64,000 nt of DNA from UMGS1696 sp045643285 (GTDB lineage: Bacteria; Bacillota; Clostridia; Oscillospirales; CAG-272), in NCBI GenBank assembly GCA_045643285.1, contig JAZUKN010000039.1:1-64000 (forward strand). Direction: 5' to 3'. The translations under genes were made by a program, and so were the position numbers. Each line of letters begins with the position of its first letter. Positions within the stretch are counted from its first letter, which is position 1. Of the stretch, positions 15,051 to 22,984 are shown one piece after another. The notes beneath the pieces were generated by a model. That model saw only the letters and a program-made list of their open reading frames with translations. It did no database searches and was not told the origin of the DNA.

Positions 15051-17045
15051 TTAGTCACGCGGCGGCTTGCCGCGAAGAAATTCGCTGACTTCCTTGTCCT
15101 CCATCATGAATTCCTCAGCCGATACGCCGTCGATCGGTGTGATGTATCTCTTCGCCTGCGTCGTGAACAGCTCATAATACCTGCCGCGGTTCTTCATAAG
15201 CTCGGAGTGCGTGCCCGTTTCGATGACTTCGCCGTTCTCGATCACTATGATCTTGTTCGCAACCGTTGCGCTCGACAGACGGTGAGAAACGAATATCGTA
15301 GTTTTATCTTTGCGGAGTCGGTCGAACTGGTTGTATATATCCTGCTCGGCGATAGCGTCAAGGCTGGCTGTCGGCTCGTCGAGGATGATCACGTCCGAAT
15401 CCGAATAGAACGCTCTCGCTATCGACAGCTTCTGCCACTGCCCTATTGACAGCTCCGTTCCCGTTTCCTCAAAATAGCGCATAAGAGGCGTATTGTAGCC
15501 GCCCGGCAGTTTTTCGATGAACACGCTCGCCGTCGACTGCTGTGCAGCCTCTTCGACTTTCGCGTCGTCCGCTTCCTTGCCAATCTGACCGAACATTATG
15601 TTTTCCTTGACCGAAACGGCGTACTTCCCGAAGTCCTGGAAGATTATGCCGAACATCGAATAGAGGTCTTCCGTGTCGTATTCCTTGATGTTGTAGCCGT
15701 CGAGAAGAATTTCTCCCTCGGTCGGATCGTACAGACGGGTAAGCAGTTTTATGAGCGTTGTCTTCCCTGCGCCGTTCACACCGACAAGCACACAGGTGTC
15801 TCCGGCGTCTATCGTCAGATTGACGTTGTTCAGCACCTTTCTGTCGTGCCCCGGGTAGACGAACGACACGTTACGGAACTCAATTTTATGCCCGACGTGA
15901 TGCGTAATGCGACGAGGCTCCGGAATACTCGGCTTTATCGTCTGTTCCTCGTTCATGAATCTGATGAGGTTGTCGATGAACAGCGTGCCTTCGTAGATAG
16001 TCGCCGTCGTCGAAATGAGCGAGCTTACTCCCGAACTTATCGCCTGAAGTGCGCCGATATACAGCGAATAGTCGCCGACCTGGTACCGCCCGTCCGCTAC
16101 TCCCTTTGCAATATATACGAACATCACGCAGTTTGCGGCAGTCGCAAGGACGCGAAGCCCGACGTTCCACAGTCCCTCTCCGACGAACAGCTTCTTTAGC
16201 CCTTTGAAATACTGATCAAACGTCCGCTTGTATCTTCCGACAAAGGTATCCGACAGACCGAAAATCTTGATCTCCTTTATCATGTCCTTGTCGGTCAGAA
16301 CGTCGGAATAGTACGACATCTGCCGTCTCTCTTTCGAGTGGAAGCGGACGTAGAAATAGTTTTTCTTACGGTAAGTAAACGTAATGACGGCAGTCGGCAG
16401 GCTGAGGATGACGAGGATCAACGGAATGAACTTCGACACCGCCGCAAGCACGATAACGAAAGAGATCATACTGATAACAGTGCTTATCATGTTGAAGTTG
16501 TTGTTGAGGATGTGGATAGGTCTCATGCCGGCTTCACGCTTTGCGTTCTCGAATCTCTCGTAGAAATCGGGATCGTCAAAGGACGCGAGGTCGACCTCCC
16601 GCGCCTTACGCATTATCTTGAGGTTTATATGATTCACGACAAGCTCGCCTGCTATGTTGTTGACAATATTCGAGAGCAGTGACACAAGTGCCGTCAGCAG
16701 ATTGAACGCGAACATCAGAACGAGCAATGTCACAACGGAGCGGAACTGATTCTCGCCGCCTGTCGTCACGGATATGTACGAATCTGCAAGTGCATTCATC
16801 ACGTCCTTGCCGATAATCGAGCCGATAACGGGCGTAACGCCGTTCCATATCGCCATAAAGATAAGAAATATGAGGATCCACGGACTTGTTTCCCATACGA
16901 GTCCGAAAATATAGAAAAGTCGGTAGAAAAATTTCGTCACCACGCGATAGATATACCCGGGAACTTCACGGATATTCTTCGGCTTCGGCTCCTTCATTTT
17001 CTCGATCATTCTTTCTCTCTGCAACATTTTGCTGCCCGGTCCCAT
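15051..17045 (-). CDS. ABC transporter, fused permease and ATP-binding (exporter type)
   Basis: This 664-residue half-transporter has an ABC-exporter membrane domain in the first 340 residues (about six helices). The nucleotide-binding domain follows: Walker A 'GVNGAGKTT' with Lys428, Q-loop 'IIFQDFGKYAVSV', signature 'ELSIGQWQKLSIARA', Walker B 'VIILDEPTASLD' and the switch His in 'FVSHRLSSA'. The signature is LSIGQ rather than LSGGQ, as in several peptide and lipid exporters. It probably works as a homodimer at the membrane, as no partner half-transporter is adjacent. The substrate is unknown. A near-consensus promoter is at 17088-17116. Confidence 0.9.
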   Translation of the reverse strand: MGPGSKMLQRERMIEKMKEPKPKNIREVPGYIYRVVTKFFYRLFYIFGLVWETSPWILIFLIFMAIWNGVTPVIGSIIGKDVMNALADSYISVTTGGENQFRSVVTLLVLMFAFNLLTALVSLLSNIVNNIAGELVVNHINLKIMRKAREVDLASFDDPDFYERFENAKREAGMRPIHILNNNFNMISTVISMISFVIVLAAVSKFIPLILVILSLPTAVITFTYRKKNYFYVRFHSKERRQMSYYSDVLTDKDMIKEIKIFGLSDTFVGRYKRTFDQYFKGLKKLFVGEGLWNVGLRVLATAANCVMFVYIAKGVADGRYQVGDYSLYIGALQAISSGVSSLISTTATIYEGTLFIDNLIRFMNEEQTIKPSIPEPRRITHHVGHKIEFRNVSFVYPGHDRKVLNNVNLTIDAGDTCVLVGVNGAGKTTLIKLLTRLYDPTEGEILLDGYNIKEYDTEDLYSMFGIIFQDFGKYAVSVKENIMFGQIGKEADDAKVEEAAQQSTASVFIEKLPGGYNTPLMRYFEETGTELSIGQWQKLSIARAFYSDSDVIILDEPTASLDAIAEQDIYNQFDRLRKDKTTIFVSHRLSSATVANKIIVIENGEVIETGTHSELMKNRGRYYELFTTQAKRYITPIDGVSAEEFMMEDKEVSEFLRGKPPRD

Positions 17046-17087
17046 TTATCAGTCCTGCTTTCTCTTTTTCTTTATAATAATATACCA

Positions 17088-17116
17088 ATTATACAATAAT
17101 CTTCACGTTTTTTCAA
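17088..17116 (-). promoter_or_regulatory. Sigma-A promoter of the ABC exporter
   Basis: Minus strand: TTGAAA (17116-17111), 17-bp spacer, TATAAT (17093-17088). Confidence 0.7.
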
Positions 17117-17149
17117 CCGAATGCCGTTTTTTTCACATAAAAATCAAAA

Positions 17150-17173
17150 ATCCCGACCTTTTCCGATCGGGAT
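17150..17173 (-). terminator. Terminator of the 17190-17870 lipoprotein gene
   Basis: ATCCCGA pairs with TCGGGAT; a TTTTTGATTTTT stretch follows on the minus strand. Confidence 0.8.
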
Positions 17174-17189
17174 AATGAAGAAAAAACCG

Positions 17190-17870
17190 TTATTCGACAG
17201 CGAAGAACTGCGCGGCGACCTCCTCTGCCGAGTCTGTGTAAGACGTGATTGCGACTGTCGCAAAGCGCGGACCGTTCTTTATGATAACGCTGATAGATTC
17301 AAGTGAGAGTCCCATGTAGTCACCGTTCATGTGGAATGCCATTTGAGTCTTTCCTGCAAACTCAAACGATTCTCTCACGATAACGAGGTTTTCGACTCCG
17401 AGTCCGTCGTATGCTTCCTTGAGCTGTTCATCGGCAATATCCATATAGTCTTCAACGGACATCGTGAGTCCCTTGAATCCGTCGTTTTCGATGTTTATTT
17501 CAATAACACCGTAGTCGGTATTGTTCATGGCGTACATTTCGGTCGCGTACGGCGCCTGTTCAAGAGCCTTTTCGTAGTCGTCGCCGAAAATATCTCCGAG
17601 AGATGAAATAACTTGTTCGTTGAGCTGGCGGATTTCGTCTTCAGTTGCGAATACCCAGTTTTCGTCGAGTGTTACGCCGATGCCGAGATATTCGCTCTTG
17701 TAGGTGTTGCCGTCGACTGTGCCGGGCGAGAATTTTTTGGTCGCGGTTTCGCCGTCCGACGATTCTTTGATCTCTTCGCCGATTTTTTCTGCCACTTCGG
17801 CAATTTTTCCGCAGGAGACGAGAGAAACGAGCAAAACGAGTGCGAGTAAGAGTGCCGTGATCTTTTTCAT
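17190..17870 (-). CDS. Putative lipoprotein of unknown function
   Basis: This 226-residue protein has a lipoprotein signal peptide with lipobox LVSC (Cys20) after a hydrophobic run, so it should be anchored on the outer face of the membrane. A charged linker (about residues 22-48) follows, then a globular domain with the 'YLGIGVTLDENWVFATEDE' pattern typical of clostridial secreted proteins of the DUF-type 'substrate-like' class. I do not recognise a defined family. It has its own promoter and terminator. Acidic composition and absence of cysteines other than the lipobox suggest a simple surface protein. Confidence 0.7.
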   Translation of the reverse strand: MKKITALLLALVLLVSLVSCGKIAEVAEKIGEEIKESSDGETATKKFSPGTVDGNTYKSEYLGIGVTLDENWVFATEDEIRQLNEQVISSLGDIFGDDYEKALEQAPYATEMYAMNNTDYGVIEINIENDGFKGLTMSVEDYMDIADEQLKEAYDGLGVENLVIVRESFEFAGKTQMAFHMNGDYMGLSLESISVIIKNGPRFATVAITSYTDSAEEVAAQFFAVE

Positions 17871-17910
17871 GTTGTCCTCCGAATGAAATGATTTATTAAA
17901 TCTGCGACAT

Positions 17911-17939
17911 ATTATATCATATTCATTTGGTTAAGTCAA
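17911..17939 (-). promoter_or_regulatory. Sigma-A promoter of the lipoprotein gene
   Basis: Minus strand: TTGACT (17939-17934), 17-bp spacer, TATAAT (17916-17911). The -35 box lies in the loop of the inverted repeat at 17924-17951. Confidence 0.7.
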
Positions 17940-17951
17940 GTTAACCAAATG
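17924..17951 (-). terminator. Perfect 11-bp inverted repeat: terminator or operator
   Basis: CATTTGGTTAA (17924-17934), a 6-nt loop, TTAACCAAATG (17941-17951). It lies 7 nt after the stop of the phosphatase gene and embraces the -35 box of the next promoter. No good T-run follows, so it may be an operator. Confidence 0.55.
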
Positions 17952-17957
17952 AAAAAC

Positions 17958-18770
17958 TCATACATCAAGCGCACTTTCACGCCTGTTAAGTATGATGAAT
18001 CCGCGCCTGTTCACAAAGTCCGCGCGATTTGCCGTGATCTCCCGCCCGTCAATATCGGTGAATATACCGCCGGCTTCGGTAACGATGCACTGCATGGCGG
18101 CTGTGTCCCATTCTTTCGTCTTCGCGCCGAAGCGGTAGTGTACGTCCGCGCGCCCCTCGGCGATAAGACAGCCCTTGAAACAGCTCCCGACGGTTAGGAT
18201 TTCTACAATTTTCGCTCGATTTTTGTTTATCAGCGCGTCGCTCTCCGCCGTTTTGTAGGAGCGGCTGACTGCAAGCACTACCCCGTCCGATCTGTCGGAG
18301 ACGTGTATTCTTTCTCCCTCTCCGAAAGAAAAACCGCGTCTGTATTCACCGAACGTGAGCTTATACGCACCAAGTCCCTCTGCGGCGTAGTATAGAAGCT
18401 CCTTTTCGGGTATGGCGATGACTCCTGCCGTAACGCGGTGGCCGCGCGAAAAACCGATAGACACGGCAAACTCTCCCGTGCGGTTAACAAACTCCACCGT
18501 TCCGTCGAGCGGATCGACAATGAACACGCCGTTTTCGTTCGTCAGTCTCTCTGTGTTGTCTTCGCTTTCCTCCGAAAGAACGGATGATGCCGGATACGCC
18601 TCTCTGAGAAGCGGAAGTATTATTTTCTCCGATGCAAGGTCAGCCGAAGTCACCGGCGATTCGTCCGATTTATAATCGACTTTGTATTCTCCGCGGTAGA
18701 TCTCCGAAATTTTCAGCGATGCGCGGTACGCGGCTTCGCACATCGACGGAATAAGCTCTCTTTCAGTCAT
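17958..18770 (-). CDS. Inositol monophosphatase-family phosphatase (CysQ-like)
   Basis: This 270-residue protein carries the family's metal-binding motifs: 'LSEESED' (Glu pair), 'VDPLDGTVEFV' (the DPLDGT motif) and 'EWDTAAMQCIVTEAGG' (the WDxAA motif). It most resembles CysQ/BPNT-type 3'(2'),5'-bisphosphate nucleotidases, which recycle PAP from sulfur assimilation, because of its length and 'SPVTSADLASEKII'. Specificity for inositol phosphates or FBP cannot be excluded. It is cytoplasmic and Mg-dependent. The ATG at 18770 is followed by 'TERELIPSMCE'; GGAG lies upstream. Confidence 0.87.
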   Translation of the reverse strand: MTERELIPSMCEAAYRASLKISEIYRGEYKVDYKSDESPVTSADLASEKIILPLLREAYPASSVLSEESEDNTERLTNENGVFIVDPLDGTVEFVNRTGEFAVSIGFSRGHRVTAGVIAIPEKELLYYAAEGLGAYKLTFGEYRRGFSFGEGERIHVSDRSDGVVLAVSRSYKTAESDALINKNRAKIVEILTVGSCFKGCLIAEGRADVHYRFGAKTKEWDTAAMQCIVTEAGGIFTDIDGREITANRADFVNRRGFIILNRRESALDV

Positions 18771-18799
18771 ATTTTTCTCCGATCGTGTAATATACTGTA

Positions 18800-18828
18800 A
18801 TTATAACCCCGTTAGGCGGAAAAATCAA
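18800..18828 (-). promoter_or_regulatory. Sigma-A promoter of the CysQ-like gene
   Basis: Minus strand: TTGATT (18828-18823), 17-bp spacer, TATAAT (18805-18800). Confidence 0.65.
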
Positions 18829-18857
18829 TCGCAGTCCATCTATTTAAGGAGAAAGGT

Positions 18858-19154
18858 ATGAAAAAGAACGTTTATTCATCCGGCGTGAGTCGTAAATCCG
18901 ACAAAAACGAAGAAAAATCAGAATTCAGGCGCGGCTCGCTGTACGGCGGACTGTTCGCGCTCGGCGTTGTCGCAATATGCGCGTCGCTCGTGATTCCGCT
19001 CGGCACAAAAAAAGATACGCTTGAATCGGACACCCGTGACGCCGTCGCCGTGATGAGCACGGAAAACGAGATCCCTGCAAGCACGGAAGAAGAAAACTCG
19101 ATATTTGAGCTGATCGGCAATGCGCTCGCCGACATAATAAACGGGCTGAAATGA
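18858..19154 (+). CDS. Small single-pass membrane protein, possible SpoIVFA-like partner
   Basis: This 98-residue protein has a charged N-terminus (1-27), one transmembrane helix (about 28-50: SLYGGLFALGVVAICASLVI) and an acidic extracytoplasmic tail ending in an amphipathic helix. It overlaps the downstream M50 protease gene by 4 nt (ATGA), so the two are translationally coupled. In Bacillus, spoIVFA precedes spoIVFB in the same way and its product holds the protease inactive. This protein is much shorter and lacks the SpoIVFA peptidase-like domain, so the equivalence is inferred from position and topology only. SD: AAGGAGAAAGG. Confidence 0.6.
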   Translation: MKKNVYSSGVSRKSDKNEEKSEFRRGSLYGGLFALGVVAICASLVIPLGTKKDTLESDTRDAVAVMSTENEIPASTEEENSIFELIGNALADIINGLK

Positions 19155-19645
19155 TTCTTTTTCCGCTCGTTCTCGCAGTTCTGCTCCACGAAATCGGGCA
19201 TATCACGGCGGCGCGGCTCTGCGGTGTTCCGCTCGTTTCGCTGGGGTGGAAAGGGGTGGGGCTGTCGATGCAGTTCGACTTCTCGCACGTCGGATATTTG
19301 AAAGAAGCACTCATCCATTCGGGCGGCGCGGTGTTCGGCGTGGCAAGTGCAGTTGTTGCGGTACTGCTCGGCGAAAGATACTACACTTTTGCGGGAATAT
19401 CGCTCATCCTTGCGGCGGTAAACCTGTATCCGCTTCCCGTGACCGACGGCGGCGCGATAATCAGAACTGTCCTGTCGGCGTTCTTTCTTCCCGACACCGC
19501 CGAAAAAGTAACGAAAGCCGTGTTCACGCTGTCCCTGCTCGCGCTTTGGTCGGCGGTGTTGTGGTGCGAGCTCCGCGTCGTGCCGAACCTCGGACTTTTG
19601 CTGTTCGTGTGCATATTGACTGTATATTCCCTCTGCACCGGATAG
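19151..19645 (+). CDS. Minimal M50 (site-2 protease family) metalloprotease, SpoIVFB-like
   Basis: This 164-residue integral membrane protein has the zinc motif HEIGH (His13, Glu14, His17) in its first helix. A later 'NLYPLPVTDGG' corresponds to the second metal-ligand motif NxxPxPxxDGG of M50 intramembrane proteases. It has no PDZ or CBS domain, so it is even smaller than SpoIVFB. Together with the overlapping membrane protein upstream, it suggests a spoIVF-like pair that could cleave a membrane-bound sigma precursor. The substrate is unknown. Its length and four to five helices make it a near-minimal S2P core. Confidence 0.82.
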   Translation: MILFPLVLAVLLHEIGHITAARLCGVPLVSLGWKGVGLSMQFDFSHVGYLKEALIHSGGAVFGVASAVVAVLLGERYYTFAGISLILAAVNLYPLPVTDGGAIIRTVLSAFFLPDTAEKVTKAVFTLSLLALWSAVLWCELRVVPNLGLLLFVCILTVYSLCTG

Positions 19646-19714
19646 CTTTTTCGTCTTGCTTTTTCTCCGCCACTATAGTATAATTTAGAAAAAAGGTGAC
19701 TGGAGGAAAAAGCG

Positions 19715-20443
19715 GTGTCTGCGTTGATACTCAAGCTGATAGCGGCTGTTTCTATGGCAGTCGACCACACTGGACTGATGCTCTTTCCGCGCGCCGAGAT
19801 ACTGCGATATATCGGGCGGCTCGCTTTTCCGATCTATGCGTTCTTCATCTCGGAGGGTTACCGCCACACGCACGACAGAGTGAAATATTTCTTACGGGTA
19901 TTTTTACTCGGCGTGCTGTGCCAGATCGTCTATACCGTCGCCGAAGACGAGCTTTATATCGGGATTTTGCTGACGTTCTCGTTCTCGATAGCGATAATGG
20001 CGTGTTTTTCGCTCTTTAAGCGTACAGTCGCCAAAAGTGACGAAGTCGTACTCGACAAAGCAGGGCGCACTGTCGGACAAGTCCTCGCGGCGCTTCTGTG
20101 CGTCGTCTCAGTCGGCGCGGCGTACTTCGTTTCGGCAAACATCACGGTCGACTACGGATTTTCGGGGATAATGCTTCCGGTGATCTGCTCGGTCACCGAC
20201 AATAAACCGGTACGGCTCGCGCTGTTCTCCGTCGGACTTGCGGCAGTAGCACTCGAATATGCGTTTCTTTCGGGGACATTCGTTGCCGCGGACTTCATAA
20301 AGCAGGCGTGCGCTCTCGCCGCAGTACCGCTTCTCTTGCTGTACAACGGAAGTCGCGGCAAATACCGACTGAAATATTTCTTCTACATCTTCTATCCGGC
20401 GCACCTTGCGCTTTTATATCTTATTTCGGTAGTAATTCATTAA
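19715..20443 (+). CDS. TraX-family membrane protein
   Basis: This 242-residue polytopic protein begins at GTG 19715 (VSALILKLIAAVSMAVDHTG), with GGAGG at 19702-19706. 'MAVDHTGLMLFP', 'LRYIGRLAFPIYAFFISEGY' and the C-terminal 'YFFYIFYPAHLALLYLI' are the conserved TraX signatures. TraX of the F plasmid N-acetylates pilin; chromosomal Firmicutes members have no established role and are thought to be membrane acyltransferases. No conjugation gene is near, so a conjugal function is unlikely here. Confidence 0.9.
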   Translation: MSALILKLIAAVSMAVDHTGLMLFPRAEILRYIGRLAFPIYAFFISEGYRHTHDRVKYFLRVFLLGVLCQIVYTVAEDELYIGILLTFSFSIAIMACFSLFKRTVAKSDEVVLDKAGRTVGQVLAALLCVVSVGAAYFVSANITVDYGFSGIMLPVICSVTDNKPVRLALFSVGLAAVALEYAFLSGTFVAADFIKQACALAAVPLLLLYNGSRGKYRLKYFFYIFYPAHLALLYLISVVIH

Positions 20444-20459
20444 AAAACAGGAGTACGAA

Positions 20460-21107
20460 ATGGCAAAATATCTGTTGTTCGATCTTGACGGAACGCTGAC
20501 CGATCCGGTGCTCGGCATCACAAACAGCATAATGTATATGCTCAGAAAAGAGGGGCGCGAGGTGCCGCCGCGTGAAAAGCTGTACTTTTTCATCGGTCCG
20601 CCGCTCATTCCGTCGTTTAAGGAAGTGTTCGGAATGACCGACGAAGAGGCGAAAGTCGCGCTGGAGGAGTACCGCGAATACTTCTCGACAAAGGGCATCT
20701 TCGAGAACGAACCGTACCCGGGGATCGCGGACGCGCTTGACAGGCTGAAAAAAGCCGGCTACGTCATCGGCACTGCAACGTCGAAGCCGGAGGAGTTTGC
20801 GGAGAAGATACTCGTACATTTTGATCTGAGGAAGTATTTCGACTGCGTGACAGGTGCGTCCATGGACGAGAAACGTGTGTCGAAATCGGACGTTATATCC
20901 GATGCGCTGGAGAGAATGGGCGCGGACAGAAATGAAACGATCATGATAGGCGACAGAAAGCACGACGTTGAGGGCGGACAGGCGCAGAACATACCGACGC
21001 TCGGCGTTCTGTGGGGCTACGGCTCACGGGACGAGCTTGAAGCCGCCGGCGCGAAGTGGATCGCGGAGACGATCGGCGAAATGGCGGAGATAATAGAGAA
21101 AAACTGA
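20460..21107 (+). CDS. HAD-superfamily hydrolase, phosphoglycolate phosphatase-like
   Basis: This 215-residue cytoplasmic enzyme carries all four HAD motifs: 'LFDLDGTLTD' (nucleophile Asp), 'IGTATSKP' (motif II Thr/Ser), 'KSDVI' (motif III Lys) and 'MIGDRKHDVEGG' (motif IV acidic pair). The C1 cap between motifs I and II (about residues 20-85) matches the Gph/PpaX group. Likely activity is on phosphoglycolate, pyrophosphate or another small phosphoester; substrate cannot be fixed. It starts 16 nt after the TraX stop with SD AGGAG, probably in one transcript. Confidence 0.9.
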   Translation: MAKYLLFDLDGTLTDPVLGITNSIMYMLRKEGREVPPREKLYFFIGPPLIPSFKEVFGMTDEEAKVALEEYREYFSTKGIFENEPYPGIADALDRLKKAGYVIGTATSKPEEFAEKILVHFDLRKYFDCVTGASMDEKRVSKSDVISDALERMGADRNETIMIGDRKHDVEGGQAQNIPTLGVLWGYGSRDELEAAGAKWIAETIGEMAEIIEKN

Positions 21108-21112
21108 AGCGT

Positions 21113-21400
21113 AAGGGTTCGCACCCTTTTGGGGAATCTCGCCACCTCGCACGATATATCATTCTTTATCTGTAGGGGAGGGGTTTCCCCTCCTGCTGCT
21201 GTTTTGCACAAATCTCACATAGAAGCAATGTAGAAAACACTTCGTGTTTTCAAATAATTTTTTCCACTACGCGTGGGGCTACACAACCGAGTTCACTCCG
21301 TGAACTCGACGAGATGCTCCGCATCTCGGTGAGTCACTTTCGCGGACTCTTTGTGCGCCCCACGCGCAGTGGAAAAAACGAACCCAAACGTTAAGTTTGG
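21113..21400. repeat. Mosaic palindrome repeat, copy C (inverse orientation)
   Basis: No gene is visible. It begins with AAGGGTtcgcACCCTT (21113-21128), a possible weak terminator. Reading on the minus strand it contains backbone blocks of the repeat family (GTGAGATTTGTGC, a GGGGAAACCCC palindrome). Modules: GAAAACAC-ttc-GTGTTTTC (21233-21251), GAGTTCAC-tcc-GTGAACTC (21289-21307), CGAGATGC-tcc-GCATCTCG (21310-21328). The last two are enclosed by inverted copies of CCACGCGCAGTGG with A/T extensions (21259-21280 and 21356-21378). Confidence 0.8.
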
Positions 21401-21433
21401 ACAAATCAAACTACCCCCGGGAGGAAAAACAAT

Positions 21434-22057
21434 ATGACTGAAAAAGAAAAACTCACCCACGGCATGATGTACGACCCTTTCACCGAGGATATGCCCGATT
21501 TGCGCCACAAAGCACACGAACTGTGCCGCGAATATAACTCCCTCGACGAGAACGACCCTCGACGCGCGGAGATAATCAACGAGCTTATCCCCGAAAATAA
21601 CGGCGTGTACCTGCAAGGTCCGATACAGTTCGACTACGGCTGTATGACTTCGTTCGGCAAAGGCTCATACGCCAACTTCAACCTTGTTGTTGTCGACGGC
21701 GCACCCGTGAAAATAGGCGAAAACGTCTTTATCGGACCGAACGTGACGCTCGCGTGCGCCATTCATCCGCTGATGTACGAGGAGCGCAATCCTTTCGTGC
21801 GGGAAGACGGGCAGACGAGCAATCTCGAATACAGCAAGCCGATCACGATAGGCTCAAATTGCTGGCTCGCGGCAGGCGTGACGGTCTGCGGAGGTGCAAC
21901 GATCGGAGAAGGCTCGGTCATCGGTGCAGGCAGTGTCGTCACACGCGATATTCCGCCGCACTCATTCGCGGCAGGAGTTCCTGCAAGAGTCATCCGCACG
22001 ATCACCGAAGCGGATTCGGTGAAGCTCAAACCGGAGCTGTGGGAGGAAGAAAAATGA
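21434..22057 (+). CDS. Sugar O-acetyltransferase (maltose/galactoside acetyltransferase family)
   Basis: This 207-residue protein has the N-terminal Mac domain ('EKEKLTHGMMYDPFTEDM') and a left-handed beta-helix built of hexapeptide repeats ('GKGSYANFNLVVVDGAPVKI', 'VTVCGGATIGEGSVIGAGSV'). The catalytic His region is 'CAIHPL'. It transfers acetyl from acetyl-CoA to a sugar hydroxyl and acts as a trimer in the cytoplasm. The natural acceptor is uncertain for most family members. ATG at 21434 follows GGGAGG. Its stop overlaps the next gene (ATGA). Confidence 0.93.
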   Translation: MTEKEKLTHGMMYDPFTEDMPDLRHKAHELCREYNSLDENDPRRAEIINELIPENNGVYLQGPIQFDYGCMTSFGKGSYANFNLVVVDGAPVKIGENVFIGPNVTLACAIHPLMYEERNPFVREDGQTSNLEYSKPITIGSNCWLAAGVTVCGGATIGEGSVIGAGSVVTRDIPPHSFAAGVPARVIRTITEADSVKLKPELWEEEK

Positions 22058-22914
22058 AAAAAATCGAACCCGGAGTATTAAAACTGAATATTGCGGACCG
22101 TCCGCAGGACTTTTACAGCAAAATTGCCGGAAGCCGAGCCGCTGTGATCTTTCTGGCGCTGGTCGGAATTTTTGCAGGCGTTTTCGTCTTCATTCTGCCG
22201 TGCTTACATATTACATACGATAAAACCGAGGCCCGTACTGTAAACTATGTGAACTTTGAAGCAGAACAAAGCCGCTCTTTTGAGGGAAAAATGCGTTTCT
22301 CCGACGGCACTGACGGCAATGTTTATGTCCGTGACGGAGCAGAGGAATTTGCAGGCGTGATAAACGCACTTGAGGCAGGAGAGCCTCTTGAGATCCGAGT
22401 AAATCCCAGAAACGGATATATCCTCGAGATCAAAACGGGTGACGGAGAACTATTGGGATTTGATAAAGCGGAAAGCGAAGTATACGACCGCGTGGGCGAG
22501 AGAAGATTCATCGGGATAATGTTTATTACGTTGTCCGTTTTTCTGCTCGCAGTGGGGCTGATCTATAATTCTTCTTTGAATAAAGAACGCGAGAGGCAGA
22601 AAAAGAAGAATGAAAAAATGATCAACGGCACAGATACACCTGTGATCCGCACCCCGAAGACGGAGAGCAAAACAAAGATCCTGCTGTCTTCAAAGGTCAA
22701 GGATTACGAAATAGTGTACCGCCGGACGAAAACAGTGAACGAGCTTGTTGTGAACGGGTACGTTTACGACAGCATGAAAGCACTCGTCGAAGTGACACAT
22801 GAGCTGAGCGCAGTCGTCGACGGGCATGAGATCGCAGTCGGACTCGATTATGAATCGTACAGCTACATCAAATTCGACGGAGCGGTCGTGGCGAAGAAGA
22901 GGCGGCTTGTCTGA
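22054..22914 (+). CDS. Membrane protein of unknown function
   Basis: This 286-residue protein starts at ATG 22054 (MKKIEPGVLKLN; SD GGAGGA). It has two transmembrane helices (about residues 30-52 and 152-173) around an extracytoplasmic domain, and a C-terminal cytoplasmic domain of about 110 residues with 'SSKVKDYEIVYRRTKTVNELVVNGYVYDSM'. The layout is like DUF3592-type proteins but I do not recognise the family. Overlap of 4 nt with the acetyltransferase gene indicates coupled translation. It ends at a strong bidirectional terminator. Confidence 0.7.
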   Translation: MKKIEPGVLKLNIADRPQDFYSKIAGSRAAVIFLALVGIFAGVFVFILPCLHITYDKTEARTVNYVNFEAEQSRSFEGKMRFSDGTDGNVYVRDGAEEFAGVINALEAGEPLEIRVNPRNGYILEIKTGDGELLGFDKAESEVYDRVGERRFIGIMFITLSVFLLAVGLIYNSSLNKERERQKKKNEKMINGTDTPVIRTPKTESKTKILLSSKVKDYEIVYRRTKTVNELVVNGYVYDSMKALVEVTHELSAVVDGHEIAVGLDYESYSYIKFDGAVVAKKRRLV

Positions 22915-22928
22915 GGGAACCCAATAAT

Positions 22929-22966
22929 ACAACAACCCCGACAGAATAATCTGTCGGGGTTGTTGT
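22929..22966. terminator. Bidirectional terminator
   Basis: ACAACAACCCCGACAG pairs perfectly with CTGTCGGGGTTGTTGT around a 6-nt loop, between convergent genes. Confidence 0.85.
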
Positions 22967-22984
22967 TGTCTTGTTCTGTCTGTA

